The translations under genes were made by a program, and so were the position numbers. 64,000 nt of DNA from contig CBDDLD010000004.1 of assembly GCA_965230605.1 (NCBI GenBank), forward strand, positions 62,001 through 126,000, given 5' to 3'. Numbering within the stretch: the stretch's first letter is position 1; every line of letters begins with the position of its first letter. A model generated the notes under the pieces. It made no database searches. It worked only from the letters and a program-made list of their open reading frames with translations, and was not told the DNA's origin. Positions 35,450 through 44,207 of this stretch are shown here, one piece after another. The DNA comes from CBDDLD01 sp965230605 (GTDB taxonomy: Bacteria > Bacteroidota > Bacteroidia > Flavobacteriales > Flavobacteriaceae).

Positions 35450-36310
35450 ATGGCAAATTTAAAAGAAATACGCAATAGAATATCATCGGTATCTTCAACG
35501 ATGCAAATTACCAGTGCCATGAAAATGGTATCTGCTGCAAAGTTAAAGAAAGCTCAAGATGCTATTACGGCTATGCGTCCTTATGCAAATAAACTTACAG
35601 AACTACTACAAAGCTTAAGTGCTACATTAGATGGTGACTCTGGAAGTAAGTTTGCTACTCAAAGAGAGGTAAATAAGGTATTAATTGTAGCTATAACCTC
35701 TAACAGAGGACTATGTGGTGCTTTTAATTCAAATATCATCAAAGAGGTTAGTCGATTAGCTAACGATCAATATGCTAATCAAGAAGTATCTTACTTAGCT
35801 ATTGGTAAAAAAGCAAATGACGCATTATCTAAATCAGGAGATGTTATTGCCAATAAAAGTGAAGTGTTTGATAGCCTTAGTTTTGATAACATTGCTACAA
35901 TAGCCGAGATGATTATGGATAAGTTTGTTGAAGGCGAGTTCGACAAGATTGAATTGGTTTACAACAAATTTAAGAATGCAGCTACTCAGATTGTGATGAC
36001 AGAACAATTCCTCCCTATTGTACCAATGGAGGGAGAAACATCTAATAACCTGGATTATATTTTTGAGCCTTCTAAAGAAGAGATCGTTGAGACATTAATT
36101 CCAAAATCTCTTAAAACTCAACTATATAAGGCGATTAGAGATTCGTTTGCTTCTGAACATGGCGCACGTATGACGGCAATGCATAAAGCAACCGATAATG
36201 CAACTGAGCTAAGAGACCAGCTTAAGCTAACATATAATAAAGCAAGACAAGCGGCTATTACCAATGAAATTCTTGAAATTGTTGGTGGTGCAGAAGCCCT
36301 AAATAGCTAA
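35450..36310 (+). CDS. atpG: ATP synthase F1 subunit gamma
   Basis: The 286-residue protein begins MANLKEIRNRISSVSSTMQI and continues with TSAMKMVSAAKLKKAQ. It contains TSNRGLCGAFNSNI and ends in the C-terminal helix ARQAAITNEILEIVGGAEAL. Gamma is the rotating central shaft of F1. It is the last gene of this operon: an intrinsic terminator follows and neither atpD nor atpC is present in the window. Confidence 0.97.
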   Translation: MANLKEIRNRISSVSSTMQITSAMKMVSAAKLKKAQDAITAMRPYANKLTELLQSLSATLDGDSGSKFATQREVNKVLIVAITSNRGLCGAFNSNIIKEVSRLANDQYANQEVSYLAIGKKANDALSKSGDVIANKSEVFDSLSFDNIATIAEMIMDKFVEGEFDKIELVYNKFKNAATQIVMTEQFLPIVPMEGETSNNLDYIFEPSKEEIVETLIPKSLKTQLYKAIRDSFASEHGARMTAMHKATDNATELRDQLKLTYNKARQAAITNEILEIVGGAEALNS

Positions 36311-36337
36311 ACGATATAGTTTTATAAAATACTATTT

Positions 36338-36366
36338 AAAGCCTTACCAATTTGGTAAGGCTTTTT
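36338..36366 (+). terminator. Intrinsic terminator of the ATP synthase operon
   Basis: AAGCCTTACCAA pairs with TTGGTAAGGCTT around a short loop and is followed by a T-rich run (TTTTTTGTTTT). It lies 28 bases after the atpG stop. Confidence 0.9.
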
Positions 36367-36409
36367 TGTTTTAAATTGATTTTTATACATTTAGAGCAAA
36401 CTTAACCTC

Positions 36410-36919
36410 ATGAAATACCTCAAATCTCTCATATATGCACTTGGTGCATGTATCTTAATTACTTGTAATCTTCAATGTTCTAGTTCTAAATATAAGCTAG
36501 AAGAACAATCACAGTTAAACCCTAAAGGCGTCTATTTTCAAGAGTGGTATGCTGGCATTAAAGTCGGTGGTACCGGGTTCAATATTTTCTTCCCTAACCT
36601 TAATAGTGAAGGTAATGTGAAGATAGATAGTGTTTATTTTAGAAGAATGAAGGCTAAACTTGTAAAAGGGAGAGCTAATTACTCTGCAATATTAAAACGT
36701 TCAAATAAGTACTATAAAGACGTAAAAGTGTATTACAGTGATAATAAGAAACGAGATAAAAAGGCAGGTTTCCCATTTACACTGAAAGAAAATGAATGCG
36801 TTATTAGTTACATTGAAAATGGAGAGACCATGTTTCTGAAAATTAGTAATGTATTAGAAAAAGAAGGTATCTATTACGAGAAAGGACCTCCGGTTACTTT
36901 AAACGACAATGATTATTAA
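36410..36919 (+). CDS. Putative lipoprotein of unknown function
   Basis: The 169-residue protein starts with a lipoprotein-type signal; either Cys19 (LITC) or Cys23 (LQC) could be lipidated, followed by Ser-Ser-Ser-Lys. The mature part has a GVYFQEWYAGIKVGGTGFN stretch, repeated Lys/Tyr-rich strands and a KENECVISYIENGE segment, suggesting a small beta-sandwich. I do not recognise a named family. It is a single gene between the atp terminator and a flippase gene. Confidence 0.75.
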   Translation: MKYLKSLIYALGACILITCNLQCSSSKYKLEEQSQLNPKGVYFQEWYAGIKVGGTGFNIFFPNLNSEGNVKIDSVYFRRMKAKLVKGRANYSAILKRSNKYYKDVKVYYSDNKKRDKKAGFPFTLKENECVISYIENGETMFLKISNVLEKEGIYYEKGPPVTLNDNDY

Positions 36920-36946
36920 GAATACGGTAATAAATTCACAATAACA

Positions 36947-36954
36947 TATCTTTG
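36947..36954 (+). promoter_or_regulatory. Putative -7 element for the flippase-dut group
   Basis: TATCTTTG fits TAnnTTTG and lies 47 bases before the TTG start of the flippase. No convincing -33 TTG was found. Confidence 0.4.
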
Positions 36955-37001
36955 CTTAGCGTTTGCTAAAAGCGTATTTTTAGCAGCATAAATGACTATC
37001 C

Positions 37002-38459
37002 TTGAGCGCATTTAAATCTCTTTTTAAGCAAACATTTATTTATGGCTTAGCAACGGTGCTACCAAGAATGCTAACCTTTCTATTAACCCCATTATATACA
37101 GATGTAATGGCTGTAGGTATTTATGGAAAGGTGTCTATAATATTTGCTTGGTTTGCGATCTTCAATGTCATATTAGCGTATGGAATGGAGACTGCTTTTT
37201 TTAGGTTTTTTAATAAAGAGGAAGACAAAGAGAAAGTTGTAGGAACTTCTACATTATCAATAATAATTACATCAGCGATCATATTTATCATCGCTTTTTT
37301 ATCAAAGAATCAAATTGCAGCAATTACAGATATACAAGTAGAGCACATCAATTTTGTGATTTGGATTTTGCTACTTGATGCACTAGTGATTATTCCATTT
37401 ACTTGGCTACGAGCCAATGAAAAACCCATAAAATATGCTGCAATTAAAATTACTAATGTAGCTATAAATATTGGGCTCAATTTATTCTTCTTTTTACTGT
37501 TAGCAAATCTAGCCAAACAAAGCAGCTTTTTTGACTCTATATATAAGCCAGATTTTGAAATCAACTATGTTCTTATAGCTAATGTTATAGCTAGTGCAGT
37601 CACACTTTTACTCATGTTCCCATTTTATAGGAAAGTAAAGTATAGGTTCGATTCAAAGCTATGGAAGCAGATGCTACGCTATGCTTTCCCTGTACTAATT
37701 GCTGGCTTAGCATACACTATTAATGAGACTTTTAATAGAATTCTGCTAGATAGTAGCCTTTCTACAGCTGAAGATCCGGAACGCGAAGTCGGGATGTTCT
37801 CCGCATGCTATAAGTTAGCCTTGTTCATGACCTTATTTGCAACAGCATTCAGATTAGGGATAGAACCGTATTTCTTTAGTCACGCTAAGAGTGAAAATCC
37901 TCAAAAAAACTATGCGAAGATCTTAGAATATTTTGTTGTTTTTGGTTCAGTGATATTGCTGACTGTAGTTGTATTCTCAGACATTATCAAAACTATAATT
38001 ATCAGAGATGAGGCATTTTGGGAAGCCATGTGGATTGTTCCTATTATCTTGATAGCCAGCTTTTGTCTGGGTATTTATCATAACCTTTCGGTATGGTATA
38101 AAATCACAGATCGAACAAAATTTGGCGCTTATATTTCGGTATTCGGCGCTATAATTACACTAGCTTTAAATATCTGGTTAATACCAATTATTGGATATAA
38201 AGGATCTGCGCTTGCAACGTTAGCAGCATATGGGAGTATGGCATTATTATCTTATTTCTTCGGAAAAAAGTACTACCCCATCCCATATAACATGAAGAAA
38301 ATAGTATTATACCTAAGCCTTTCCATAGGGTTTTCATTAGTGTACTTTTACAAATTCAGAGAAGAATATAGCATTGGCATTCCGTTACTGTTGATTTTTA
38401 TTGGACTTGTCTATGCACTTGAAAGAAATGATATAAAACAAATCTTAAGAAAAGAATGA
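37002..38459 (+). CDS. Polysaccharide flippase-like MOP-superfamily protein
   Basis: The 485-residue protein has 14 predicted membrane segments. The N-terminus SLFKQTFIYGLATVLPRMLTF (shortened here to KQTFIYGLATVLPR), LLTPLYTDVM and FFRFFNKEE match lipopolysaccharide/oligosaccharide flippases. It starts at TTG 37002 and overlaps dut by four bases. Unlike the Wzx at 6891 it is grouped with housekeeping-type envelope genes (sugar nucleotidyltransferase, EnvC) in an order common in Flavobacteriaceae. Its cargo is likely a conserved envelope glycan, not the locus-specific polymer. Confidence 0.87.
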   Translation: MSAFKSLFKQTFIYGLATVLPRMLTFLLTPLYTDVMAVGIYGKVSIIFAWFAIFNVILAYGMETAFFRFFNKEEDKEKVVGTSTLSIIITSAIIFIIAFLSKNQIAAITDIQVEHINFVIWILLLDALVIIPFTWLRANEKPIKYAAIKITNVAINIGLNLFFFLLLANLAKQSSFFDSIYKPDFEINYVLIANVIASAVTLLLMFPFYRKVKYRFDSKLWKQMLRYAFPVLIAGLAYTINETFNRILLDSSLSTAEDPEREVGMFSACYKLALFMTLFATAFRLGIEPYFFSHAKSENPQKNYAKILEYFVVFGSVILLTVVVFSDIIKTIIIRDEAFWEAMWIVPIILIASFCLGIYHNLSVWYKITDRTKFGAYISVFGAIITLALNIWLIPIIGYKGSALATLAAYGSMALLSYFFGKKYYPIPYNMKKIVLYLSLSIGFSLVYFYKFREEYSIGIPLLLIFIGLVYALERNDIKQILRKE

Positions 38460-38890
38460 AAATAAAGATTATAAATAGATCTAATCATAAACTTCCGCAT
38501 TACGAAACATTAGCTTCAGCAGGAATGGACTTGAGAGCTAACATCGAAAATCCAATCACATTAAAACCATTAGAAAGAACTATTGTAAAAACAGGCCTTT
38601 TTATGGAGCTCCCTATAGGTTATGAAGCTCAAGTTAGACCTCGAAGTGGTTTAGCTGCTAAAAAAGGAATTACTGTACTAAACGCACCGGGGACGATAGA
38701 TGCTGACTATAGAGGTGAAGTAGGTGTCATATTGGTTAATCTATCAAATGACGACTTCATTATAGAAAATGGAGAGCGTGTGGCACAGATGGTTATTGCT
38801 AAACATGAACGCGCAGAATGGGTAGAGGTTGAAGAACTGTCTGAAACAGCCAGAGGAGAAGGTGGTTTTGGCAGCACAGGAACTAAATAA
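38456..38890 (+). CDS. dut: dUTP diphosphatase
   Basis: The 144-residue protein contains all five dUTPase motifs: AGMDLRA, RPRSGLAAKKGI, the GTIDADYRGEV catalytic segment, GERVAQMV and the Gly-rich C-terminal GEGGFGSTG. It hydrolyses dUTP to dUMP and pyrophosphate as a trimer. It overlaps the flippase stop by four bases. Confidence 0.97.
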   Translation: MKIKIINRSNHKLPHYETLASAGMDLRANIENPITLKPLERTIVKTGLFMELPIGYEAQVRPRSGLAAKKGITVLNAPGTIDADYRGEVGVILVNLSNDDFIIENGERVAQMVIAKHERAEWVEVEELSETARGEGGFGSTGTK

Positions 38891-38924
38891 AAATGAAATC
38901 TATCAATAAAAGAATAATATAATT

Positions 38925-39944
38925 ATGAAAATCATAGTGCCAATGGCGGGCCGAGGGTCACGCCTTAGACCACATACTTTAACAGTCCCTAAACCACTAA
39001 TACCGGTAGCTGGCCAACCTATAGTACATCGCTTAGTAAAGGATATTGCTAAAGTCCTAAAGCAGCCTATAGAAGAAGTTGCTTTCGTACTTGGAGACCC
39101 CGCATTTTTTGGAGATGATGTTGTAGAAAGCCTAACAAAGCTTGCAAATGACCTAGGCGCCAAGGCATCAATCTACAGACAAGATCAACCTCTAGGTACT
39201 GGTCATGCTATAATGAGTGCTAAGCCTTCTTTATCTGGCCCGGCGGTTATAGCTTATGCAGATACGCTTATCAGAGCAGAATTTGACTTAGACCCAGAGG
39301 CTGATAGTGTGATTTGGACAAAACAAGTAGATAACCCTGAAGCCTATGGTGTTGTTAAACTTAACGACAATAATGAGATTGTTGAACTCGTAGAAAAACC
39401 AGAGACTTTTGTATCTGACCAAGCTGTAATTGGGATATATTACTTTAAAGACGTGGAAGTATTAAAAGAGAAGCTTCAAGAAGTTCTGGATGAAAATATT
39501 ATGAATGGCGGAGAATATCAGATCAATGATGGTATTAAGCGTATGATGGCCGATGGCAAGATTTTTAAAACCGGTACTGTTGATGAGTGGATGGATTGTG
39601 GGAACAAGAAAGTCACCGTAGAAACAAATACCAAGATGTTAGGGTTTTTGGCTGCAGATAATGAAGAGCAGATGATTCATCCTTCAGTAGAACTTTATAA
39701 TTCTGAGATCATAGCGCCTTGTTACATTGCAGAAAATGTAGTTCTTAAGAATACAAAAGTGGGACCTAATGTTTCCATAGGTAAAAACTGCATTATTGAA
39801 GACTCAGGCGTTAAAAATAGCTTAATACAAACCAACACCACAATTAAAAATGCTAATTTAGACGAAGCTATGATTGGTAACCATGTAAAATACGATGGTA
39901 GCTACACAACGATTAGTATAGGAGATTATTCGGTTTTGGAATAA
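38925..39944 (+). CDS. Sugar-1-phosphate nucleotidyltransferase
   Basis: The 339-residue protein begins KIIVPMAGRGSRLRPHTL, the nucleotide-binding motif of sugar nucleotidyltransferases, with a PKPLIPVAG lysine motif. EKPETF and DEWMDCGNK occur in the substrate region, and a C-terminal left-handed beta-helix (about 260-335) is built from short repeats such as IAENVVLKNTKVGPNVSIGKN. It resembles RfbA/GlmU N-terminal enzymes, so glucose-1-phosphate thymidylyl- or uridylyltransferase activity is likely. The exact base and sugar cannot be set by eye. Confidence 0.88.
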   Translation: MKIIVPMAGRGSRLRPHTLTVPKPLIPVAGQPIVHRLVKDIAKVLKQPIEEVAFVLGDPAFFGDDVVESLTKLANDLGAKASIYRQDQPLGTGHAIMSAKPSLSGPAVIAYADTLIRAEFDLDPEADSVIWTKQVDNPEAYGVVKLNDNNEIVELVEKPETFVSDQAVIGIYYFKDVEVLKEKLQEVLDENIMNGGEYQINDGIKRMMADGKIFKTGTVDEWMDCGNKKVTVETNTKMLGFLAADNEEQMIHPSVELYNSEIIAPCYIAENVVLKNTKVGPNVSIGKNCIIEDSGVKNSLIQTNTTIKNANLDEAMIGNHVKYDGSYTTISIGDYSVLE

Positions 39945-39980
39945 TCTTTGGACGATAGAAAAGAAAAGGTGGATCTTCAA

Positions 39981-41342
39981 ATGAAATTTACACATAATAT
40001 AAGAATAGTCTTGTTGGTGCTTATAATGCTACCAGTGCTTTCTTATGGGCAAGTAAATTTTGATAAACCACCAGATGACGATTTGGGGAATGTAGAAGAT
40101 AGATACCAAGAATTATTTTTTGAAGCCTTAAAACAAAAAGGAATAGAGAATTATGACAGGGCCATTGACGCCCTTCAGGAATGTATAAAGATCGATGGTT
40201 CTCACCCCGTTTTATATTTCGAATTAGGAAAGAACTATAACAAACTAAAGAACTATCAAGCAGCTGAGGAAGCTCTAACAAAAGCAATTAGTATGCAACC
40301 AGATAATGAATGGTTCTTAGATGAGTTGTATGAGGTTTATGTTCAGCTTGATGATATGGATAAAGCCATAGGCACTGTAAAGCAGTTAGTGAAATATCAC
40401 CCGGATTACAAGCAAGACTTAGCAACGTTGTACATTAGAGAGAAGCGTTATGATGAGGCACTGGTATTAATAGATGAGCTTGATAAACATTTAGGACCGA
40501 GTGAGGTGAGAGATGCTATGCGAAACCAAGTTTATGAAGCTACAGGTAATGTAGATGATAGAATAACGCATTTAAAATCAAGAATCTCCAGCAATCCTAA
40601 TAATGAAGACAATTATTTAAAGCTGATATACAGATATAGCCAGACTGGTAAAACCAAAGAAGCTTTTGATGTTGCAAAACAATTACTGAGTGTGAAGCCA
40701 GAATCTAAATTGGTGCATTTAGCCTTGTATAAATTTTATCTTGATGGAGACGATACAGCCAATGCTATTAATTCGATGAAGATTGTTTTAGGGACTTCGG
40801 AAATTAATGCTGATGCAAAATCTAAGGTACTGAAAGATTTCGTGGCATTTGTGGCTAAAAATCCCGAATATGAAAAAGACCTTATTGAGGTTACAGCTTC
40901 AGTTGAAGGGACAAATGACCCTAAAAGCTTAGAGGATTTAGGGCTTTACTATCTTAAGTCAGGTGAAAAAGAAAAAGCGCTAGCACAATTTAAATCGCTT
41001 TTAAAGCAAGAACCTAATAACTATATAGCCATTAAGAATAGTTTACTCATTCAAATAGACTTAAAAGCTTATGACGCTGTAATTAAAGAGAGTAGTGCAG
41101 CTTTAGAGTTGTATCCAGCTCAACCTTTACTGTATTTAGTCAATGGGGTTGCACATAATAATTTAAAAGCACCAGATAAGGCCATAGATAGCTTGGAAAT
41201 GGGACTCGACTTTTTAGTAGAAGACCCAAAAATGGAAGCAGATTTCTACCAGCAATTAAGTGTGGCCTATAAACAAAAGAATAATATTACTAAATCTGAA
41301 ACGTTTGCTAAAAAGGCACAATCGTTAAAAGCTCAACAATGA
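39981..41342 (+). CDS. Secreted TPR-repeat protein
   Basis: From ATG 39981 the protein has 453 residues with a cleavable signal peptide (VLLVLIMLPVLSYGQ). The upstream TTG 39948 would add a charged extension before the signal and is less likely. At least nine TPR-type helix pairs follow, for example LYFELGKNYNKLKNYQAAEE and ALYKFYLDGDDTANAINSMK. It is probably a periplasmic or outer-membrane-associated scaffold. Gene order TPR - DUF4292 - EnvC with four-base overlaps suggests one envelope unit. Confidence 0.88.
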   Translation: MKFTHNIRIVLLVLIMLPVLSYGQVNFDKPPDDDLGNVEDRYQELFFEALKQKGIENYDRAIDALQECIKIDGSHPVLYFELGKNYNKLKNYQAAEEALTKAISMQPDNEWFLDELYEVYVQLDDMDKAIGTVKQLVKYHPDYKQDLATLYIREKRYDEALVLIDELDKHLGPSEVRDAMRNQVYEATGNVDDRITHLKSRISSNPNNEDNYLKLIYRYSQTGKTKEAFDVAKQLLSVKPESKLVHLALYKFYLDGDDTANAINSMKIVLGTSEINADAKSKVLKDFVAFVAKNPEYEKDLIEVTASVEGTNDPKSLEDLGLYYLKSGEKEKALAQFKSLLKQEPNNYIAIKNSLLIQIDLKAYDAVIKESSAALELYPAQPLLYLVNGVAHNNLKAPDKAIDSLEMGLDFLVEDPKMEADFYQQLSVAYKQKNNITKSETFAKKAQSLKAQQ

Positions 41343-42130
41343 TAATGCGAGTCAACTTAAAACATATAAAGTGGTTATTATGCCTGTCGTTTATAGCTTT
41401 AGCTTTAAGCTGTAAGTCTTCAAAAGGTGTTATTGCCTCAGATAAGGCAAATGAGAAATTATCAGCAAAACAGGTTATAAAGGCTCATAAAAAACAAGAG
41501 GTAGACTTTGAAACACTACAAGCTAAAGTACGCATTGACCTTACTCAAGACCAAAAAACACAAGGCTCTACATTTAACCTTAGAATTGAGAAGGATAAAG
41601 TCATTTGGTTAAGTGCTAAATTAGGTTTAGCAAGAATGATGATTACACCAGACCGAGTAAGATATTACAGCAAGCTTGATAATCAATATTTTGATGGAGA
41701 CTATAAGTTGTTGAGTGATTTTGTAGGGATGGAACTGGATTTTTTCAAGGTTCAAAACATATTACTTGGACAAGCCATCTATGATTTGAACGAAAAGAAA
41801 CATGCTATAGGTATTAGCGAAAACTCATACACATTACACCCTGAAGGACAGAGTGCAATTTTTGAATTGTTCTACCTGATTAATCCATCTCATTTCAAAT
41901 TAGACTCACTTCAGTTGTTTCAACAGTTAGATAAACGAATGCTACAAGTAGATTATGCAGAATATCAAGAAGTAGATAAAGAAGTTTTACCTAAAAATGT
42001 ACGCATAATAGCTGTTGAAAATACAGATGAGGTAGCTATAGACATGGAATTTAAATCCATTTCATTAGGGCAAGAATTGCGTTTCCCTTTTAAAATTCCG
42101 TCCGGATATGATGAAATTGTTATTAAATGA
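41339..42130 (+). CDS. DUF4292 lipoprotein
   Basis: The 263-residue protein has a lipoprotein signal (LALSC, Cys25). The beta-rich mature domain includes KVIWLSAKLGLARMMITPDRV, a pattern like the LolA/LolB/DUF4292 outer-membrane lipoprotein-carrier fold. It may bind a lipid or lipoprotein in the periplasm. It overlaps the TPR gene (ATGA) and the EnvC-like gene by four bases. The family name is recalled, not searched. Confidence 0.83.
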   Translation: MIMRVNLKHIKWLLCLSFIALALSCKSSKGVIASDKANEKLSAKQVIKAHKKQEVDFETLQAKVRIDLTQDQKTQGSTFNLRIEKDKVIWLSAKLGLARMMITPDRVRYYSKLDNQYFDGDYKLLSDFVGMELDFFKVQNILLGQAIYDLNEKKHAIGISENSYTLHPEGQSAIFELFYLINPSHFKLDSLQLFQQLDKRMLQVDYAEYQEVDKEVLPKNVRIIAVENTDEVAIDMEFKSISLGQELRFPFKIPSGYDEIVIK

Positions 42131-43353
42131 GAAATAACGGAGCCCTACATATTACACTCCTCATCACTTTATTTCTGGCTTTTGGTGTAACTAATGCTCA
42201 AAGCAAAAAACAAAAAGCTTTAGAAGAAAAACGCCAGCAAATTCTAAGAGAGATAAAGCAACTTAATTCTTTACTATTTACTGATAAGAAAAAGGAGAAA
42301 TCAGTTCTTAATCAGGTAGAAGACCTAAATTATAAACTTAGTGTTAGAAAAAACCTCATTAAGATCACAAACGATCAGGCTAATCTATTGACTAGAGAAA
42401 TTAATGACAATCAAAAAGAAATTACGAGTTTGAGAGCTCAGCTTAAAGAGCTTAAAGAAGATTATGCTGCCATGGTTGTAAAATCATACAAGAGTAAGTC
42501 AGAACAAAGTAAGGTCATGTTCTTGCTGTCTTCTAGTAACTTCAAACAAGCATATAAGCGCTTGCAATACATAAGACAATACGCAAGCTATCAGAAAGAA
42601 CAGGGGGAAGCTATTAAAGAGAAGACGGAAAAACTTCAGCAACTCAATATTAAACTGCTAAAACAAAAAGAAGACAAGCAAAAGCTTATTGAAGAAAACA
42701 GGAAAGAAAAGAGAGCCTTAGAAGCTGAAGTAAAACAACAGCAAATATTGATGGCTTCTATTAAGCAAAACCTTAATAAATACACTTCTCAGATTAAGAA
42801 AAAACAGCAAGAAGCTGATCGAATAGATAGAGAAATAGACCGCTTAATTAAAGAGGCTATTGCGGAGTCAAATAGAAAAGCAGGAAATACAACATCTACA
42901 GGAAAATTTGTATTAACTCCTGAAGCCAGAAAGCTGGCGTCTAGTTTCAAAGCTAATAAAGGAAAATTAGGGTGGCCTGTGACAAGAGGTGTAATACGTA
43001 CGCGTTATGGAACACAACGTTCTAGCGTAGATAAATCAGTTACGATCAGAAGTACAGGGCTGCAAATAGCTACTGAACGAAACGCCAAAGTCAAGGCTGT
43101 TTTTAATGGTGAAGTCTCTAAAATAATGATTATAAAGAATGCTAATCCTGTGGTGATGATAAGACACGGTAATTACCTTACAGTCTATAAAAACCTATCT
43201 AAAGTTTATGTAAAAGCTGGAGATAAGATAACTACCGGTCAGGAAATAGGTGAAGTTTTCACCAATAGGATTACGGGAGAAACAATATTAGGGTTTAGTG
43301 TCTATAAAGACAACAAAAAACAAAATCCTGAATATTGGCTTGCTAAATTTTAG
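42127..43353 (+). CDS. EnvC-like murein hydrolase activator with degenerate LytM/M23 domain
   Basis: The 408-residue protein has a signal peptide (LFLAFGVTNAQ), a long coiled coil from about 25 to 255 and a C-terminal peptidase-M23/LytM fold. The zinc ligands appear lost. The HxGxD-type position reads STGLQIA (no Asp), and the YxHL position reads YKNL; only the HGN histidine is kept. That matches EnvC-type factors, which activate cell-wall amidases instead of cutting glycan peptides themselves. Its place after the TPR and DUF4292 genes suggests a cell-division or envelope remodelling unit. Confidence 0.9.
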   Translation: MRNNGALHITLLITLFLAFGVTNAQSKKQKALEEKRQQILREIKQLNSLLFTDKKKEKSVLNQVEDLNYKLSVRKNLIKITNDQANLLTREINDNQKEITSLRAQLKELKEDYAAMVVKSYKSKSEQSKVMFLLSSSNFKQAYKRLQYIRQYASYQKEQGEAIKEKTEKLQQLNIKLLKQKEDKQKLIEENRKEKRALEAEVKQQQILMASIKQNLNKYTSQIKKKQQEADRIDREIDRLIKEAIAESNRKAGNTTSTGKFVLTPEARKLASSFKANKGKLGWPVTRGVIRTRYGTQRSSVDKSVTIRSTGLQIATERNAKVKAVFNGEVSKIMIIKNANPVVMIRHGNYLTVYKNLSKVYVKAGDKITTGQEIGEVFTNRITGETILGFSVYKDNKKQNPEYWLAKF

Positions 43354-43365
43354 AGTAGCACTACA

Positions 43366-43584
43366 TTAAACACGAACTACCACGTAACCGTTCCTTGTCT
43401 TCTTATAATGCCTGCCATTCCAGAAGTAATATCTTTTACCGTTTACTCTAACAATTTTATAATGTCTTGGTAGTGTTTTAACCACAGTAACATTAGGAGC
43501 AGGTTTTACAACAACCCTTCTAGCACAAGATGTGGAGTTTAGCATAAAAAACAAACAAAGTAGGAGTATTAAAGTTCTCATCAT
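43366..43584 (-). CDS. Small basic lipoprotein
   Basis: The 72-residue protein has a lipoprotein signal (STSC, Cys20) followed by a short, Arg/Lys/Tyr-rich region with repeated Val-Val and HYK motifs (RYYFWNGRHYKK). I recognise no family with certainty; it recalls small DUF6515-like proteins. The gene is convergent with the EnvC-like gene, 12 bases away. It is short, but the intact lipobox and codon use support it. Confidence 0.65.
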   Translation of the reverse strand: MMRTLILLLCLFFMLNSTSCARRVVVKPAPNVTVVKTLPRHYKIVRVNGKRYYFWNGRHYKKTRNGYVVVRV

Positions 43585-43630
43585 TAAAAGTATTTGGTTT
43601 AACGATAAGACTCAGCAGATCAAAAAAGGT

Positions 43631-44146
43631 TTAATCGGTTGTAAAAAGAGCCTTAAGTTCAGTAGCGTCATTTGGAGCCATTTTCCCTGCTAATACTAAG
43701 CTTAATTGCTTACGGCGTAAAGCGCCATCATAACGCTCTTTTTCTATGTCAGATTCAGGCTGAATAGGAGGCACCTTTACGGGTCTTCCGGTTTCGTCAA
43801 CAGCAACAAAAGTATAAATAGCTTCATTCGCTTTAATACACTCTCCAGACTCCCTGTCTTCAATCCATACGTCCAAATAAACTTCCATAGACGAATTAAA
43901 AGCTCTAGATACTTTAGCTTCAATAGTTACAACACTTCCCAAAGGAACCGTTCTATTAAAAGCTACATGATTTACAGAAGCAGTCACAACAATTCGGCGC
44001 GAATGCCTTCTAGCAGAAATACTAGCAGCCCTATCCATACGAGCCAGTAATTCTCCACCAAAAAGGTTGTTTAAAGGATTTGTTTCACTTGGTAGAACAA
44101 GATCTGTAACTATAGTTTTAGATTCTGAAGGTGTCTTTACTTCCAT
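43631..44146 (-). CDS. Acyl-CoA thioesterase (hotdog fold)
   Basis: From ATG 44146 the protein has 171 residues of the YciA/acyl-CoA hydrolase type. NPLNNLFGGELLARMDRAA contains the catalytic Asn/Asp region, followed by the HVAFNRTVPLGS strand and a VDVWIED-like region. A TTG at 44167 would add seven residues, but a TAccTTTG -7 box on the minus strand covers 44165-44172, so transcription would begin after that codon. It hydrolyses medium or long acyl-CoAs in the cytoplasm. Confidence 0.9.
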   Translation of the reverse strand: MEVKTPSESKTIVTDLVLPSETNPLNNLFGGELLARMDRAASISARRHSRRIVVTASVNHVAFNRTVPLGSVVTIEAKVSRAFNSSMEVYLDVWIEDRESGECIKANEAIYTFVAVDETGRPVKVPPIQPESDIEKERYDGALRRKQLSLVLAGKMAPNDATELKALFTTD

Positions 44147-44207
44147 ACAATTAAGAATTGAATGCAAAGGTAAAGCGAAATAAAATTCTAGGAATAAAAT
44201 TTATGAA

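Noticed and set aside
44147..44167. TTG start at 44167 for the thioesterase
   Set aside because: A minus-strand TAccTTTG promoter box covers it, so the transcript would start downstream; ATG 44146 agrees with the family.
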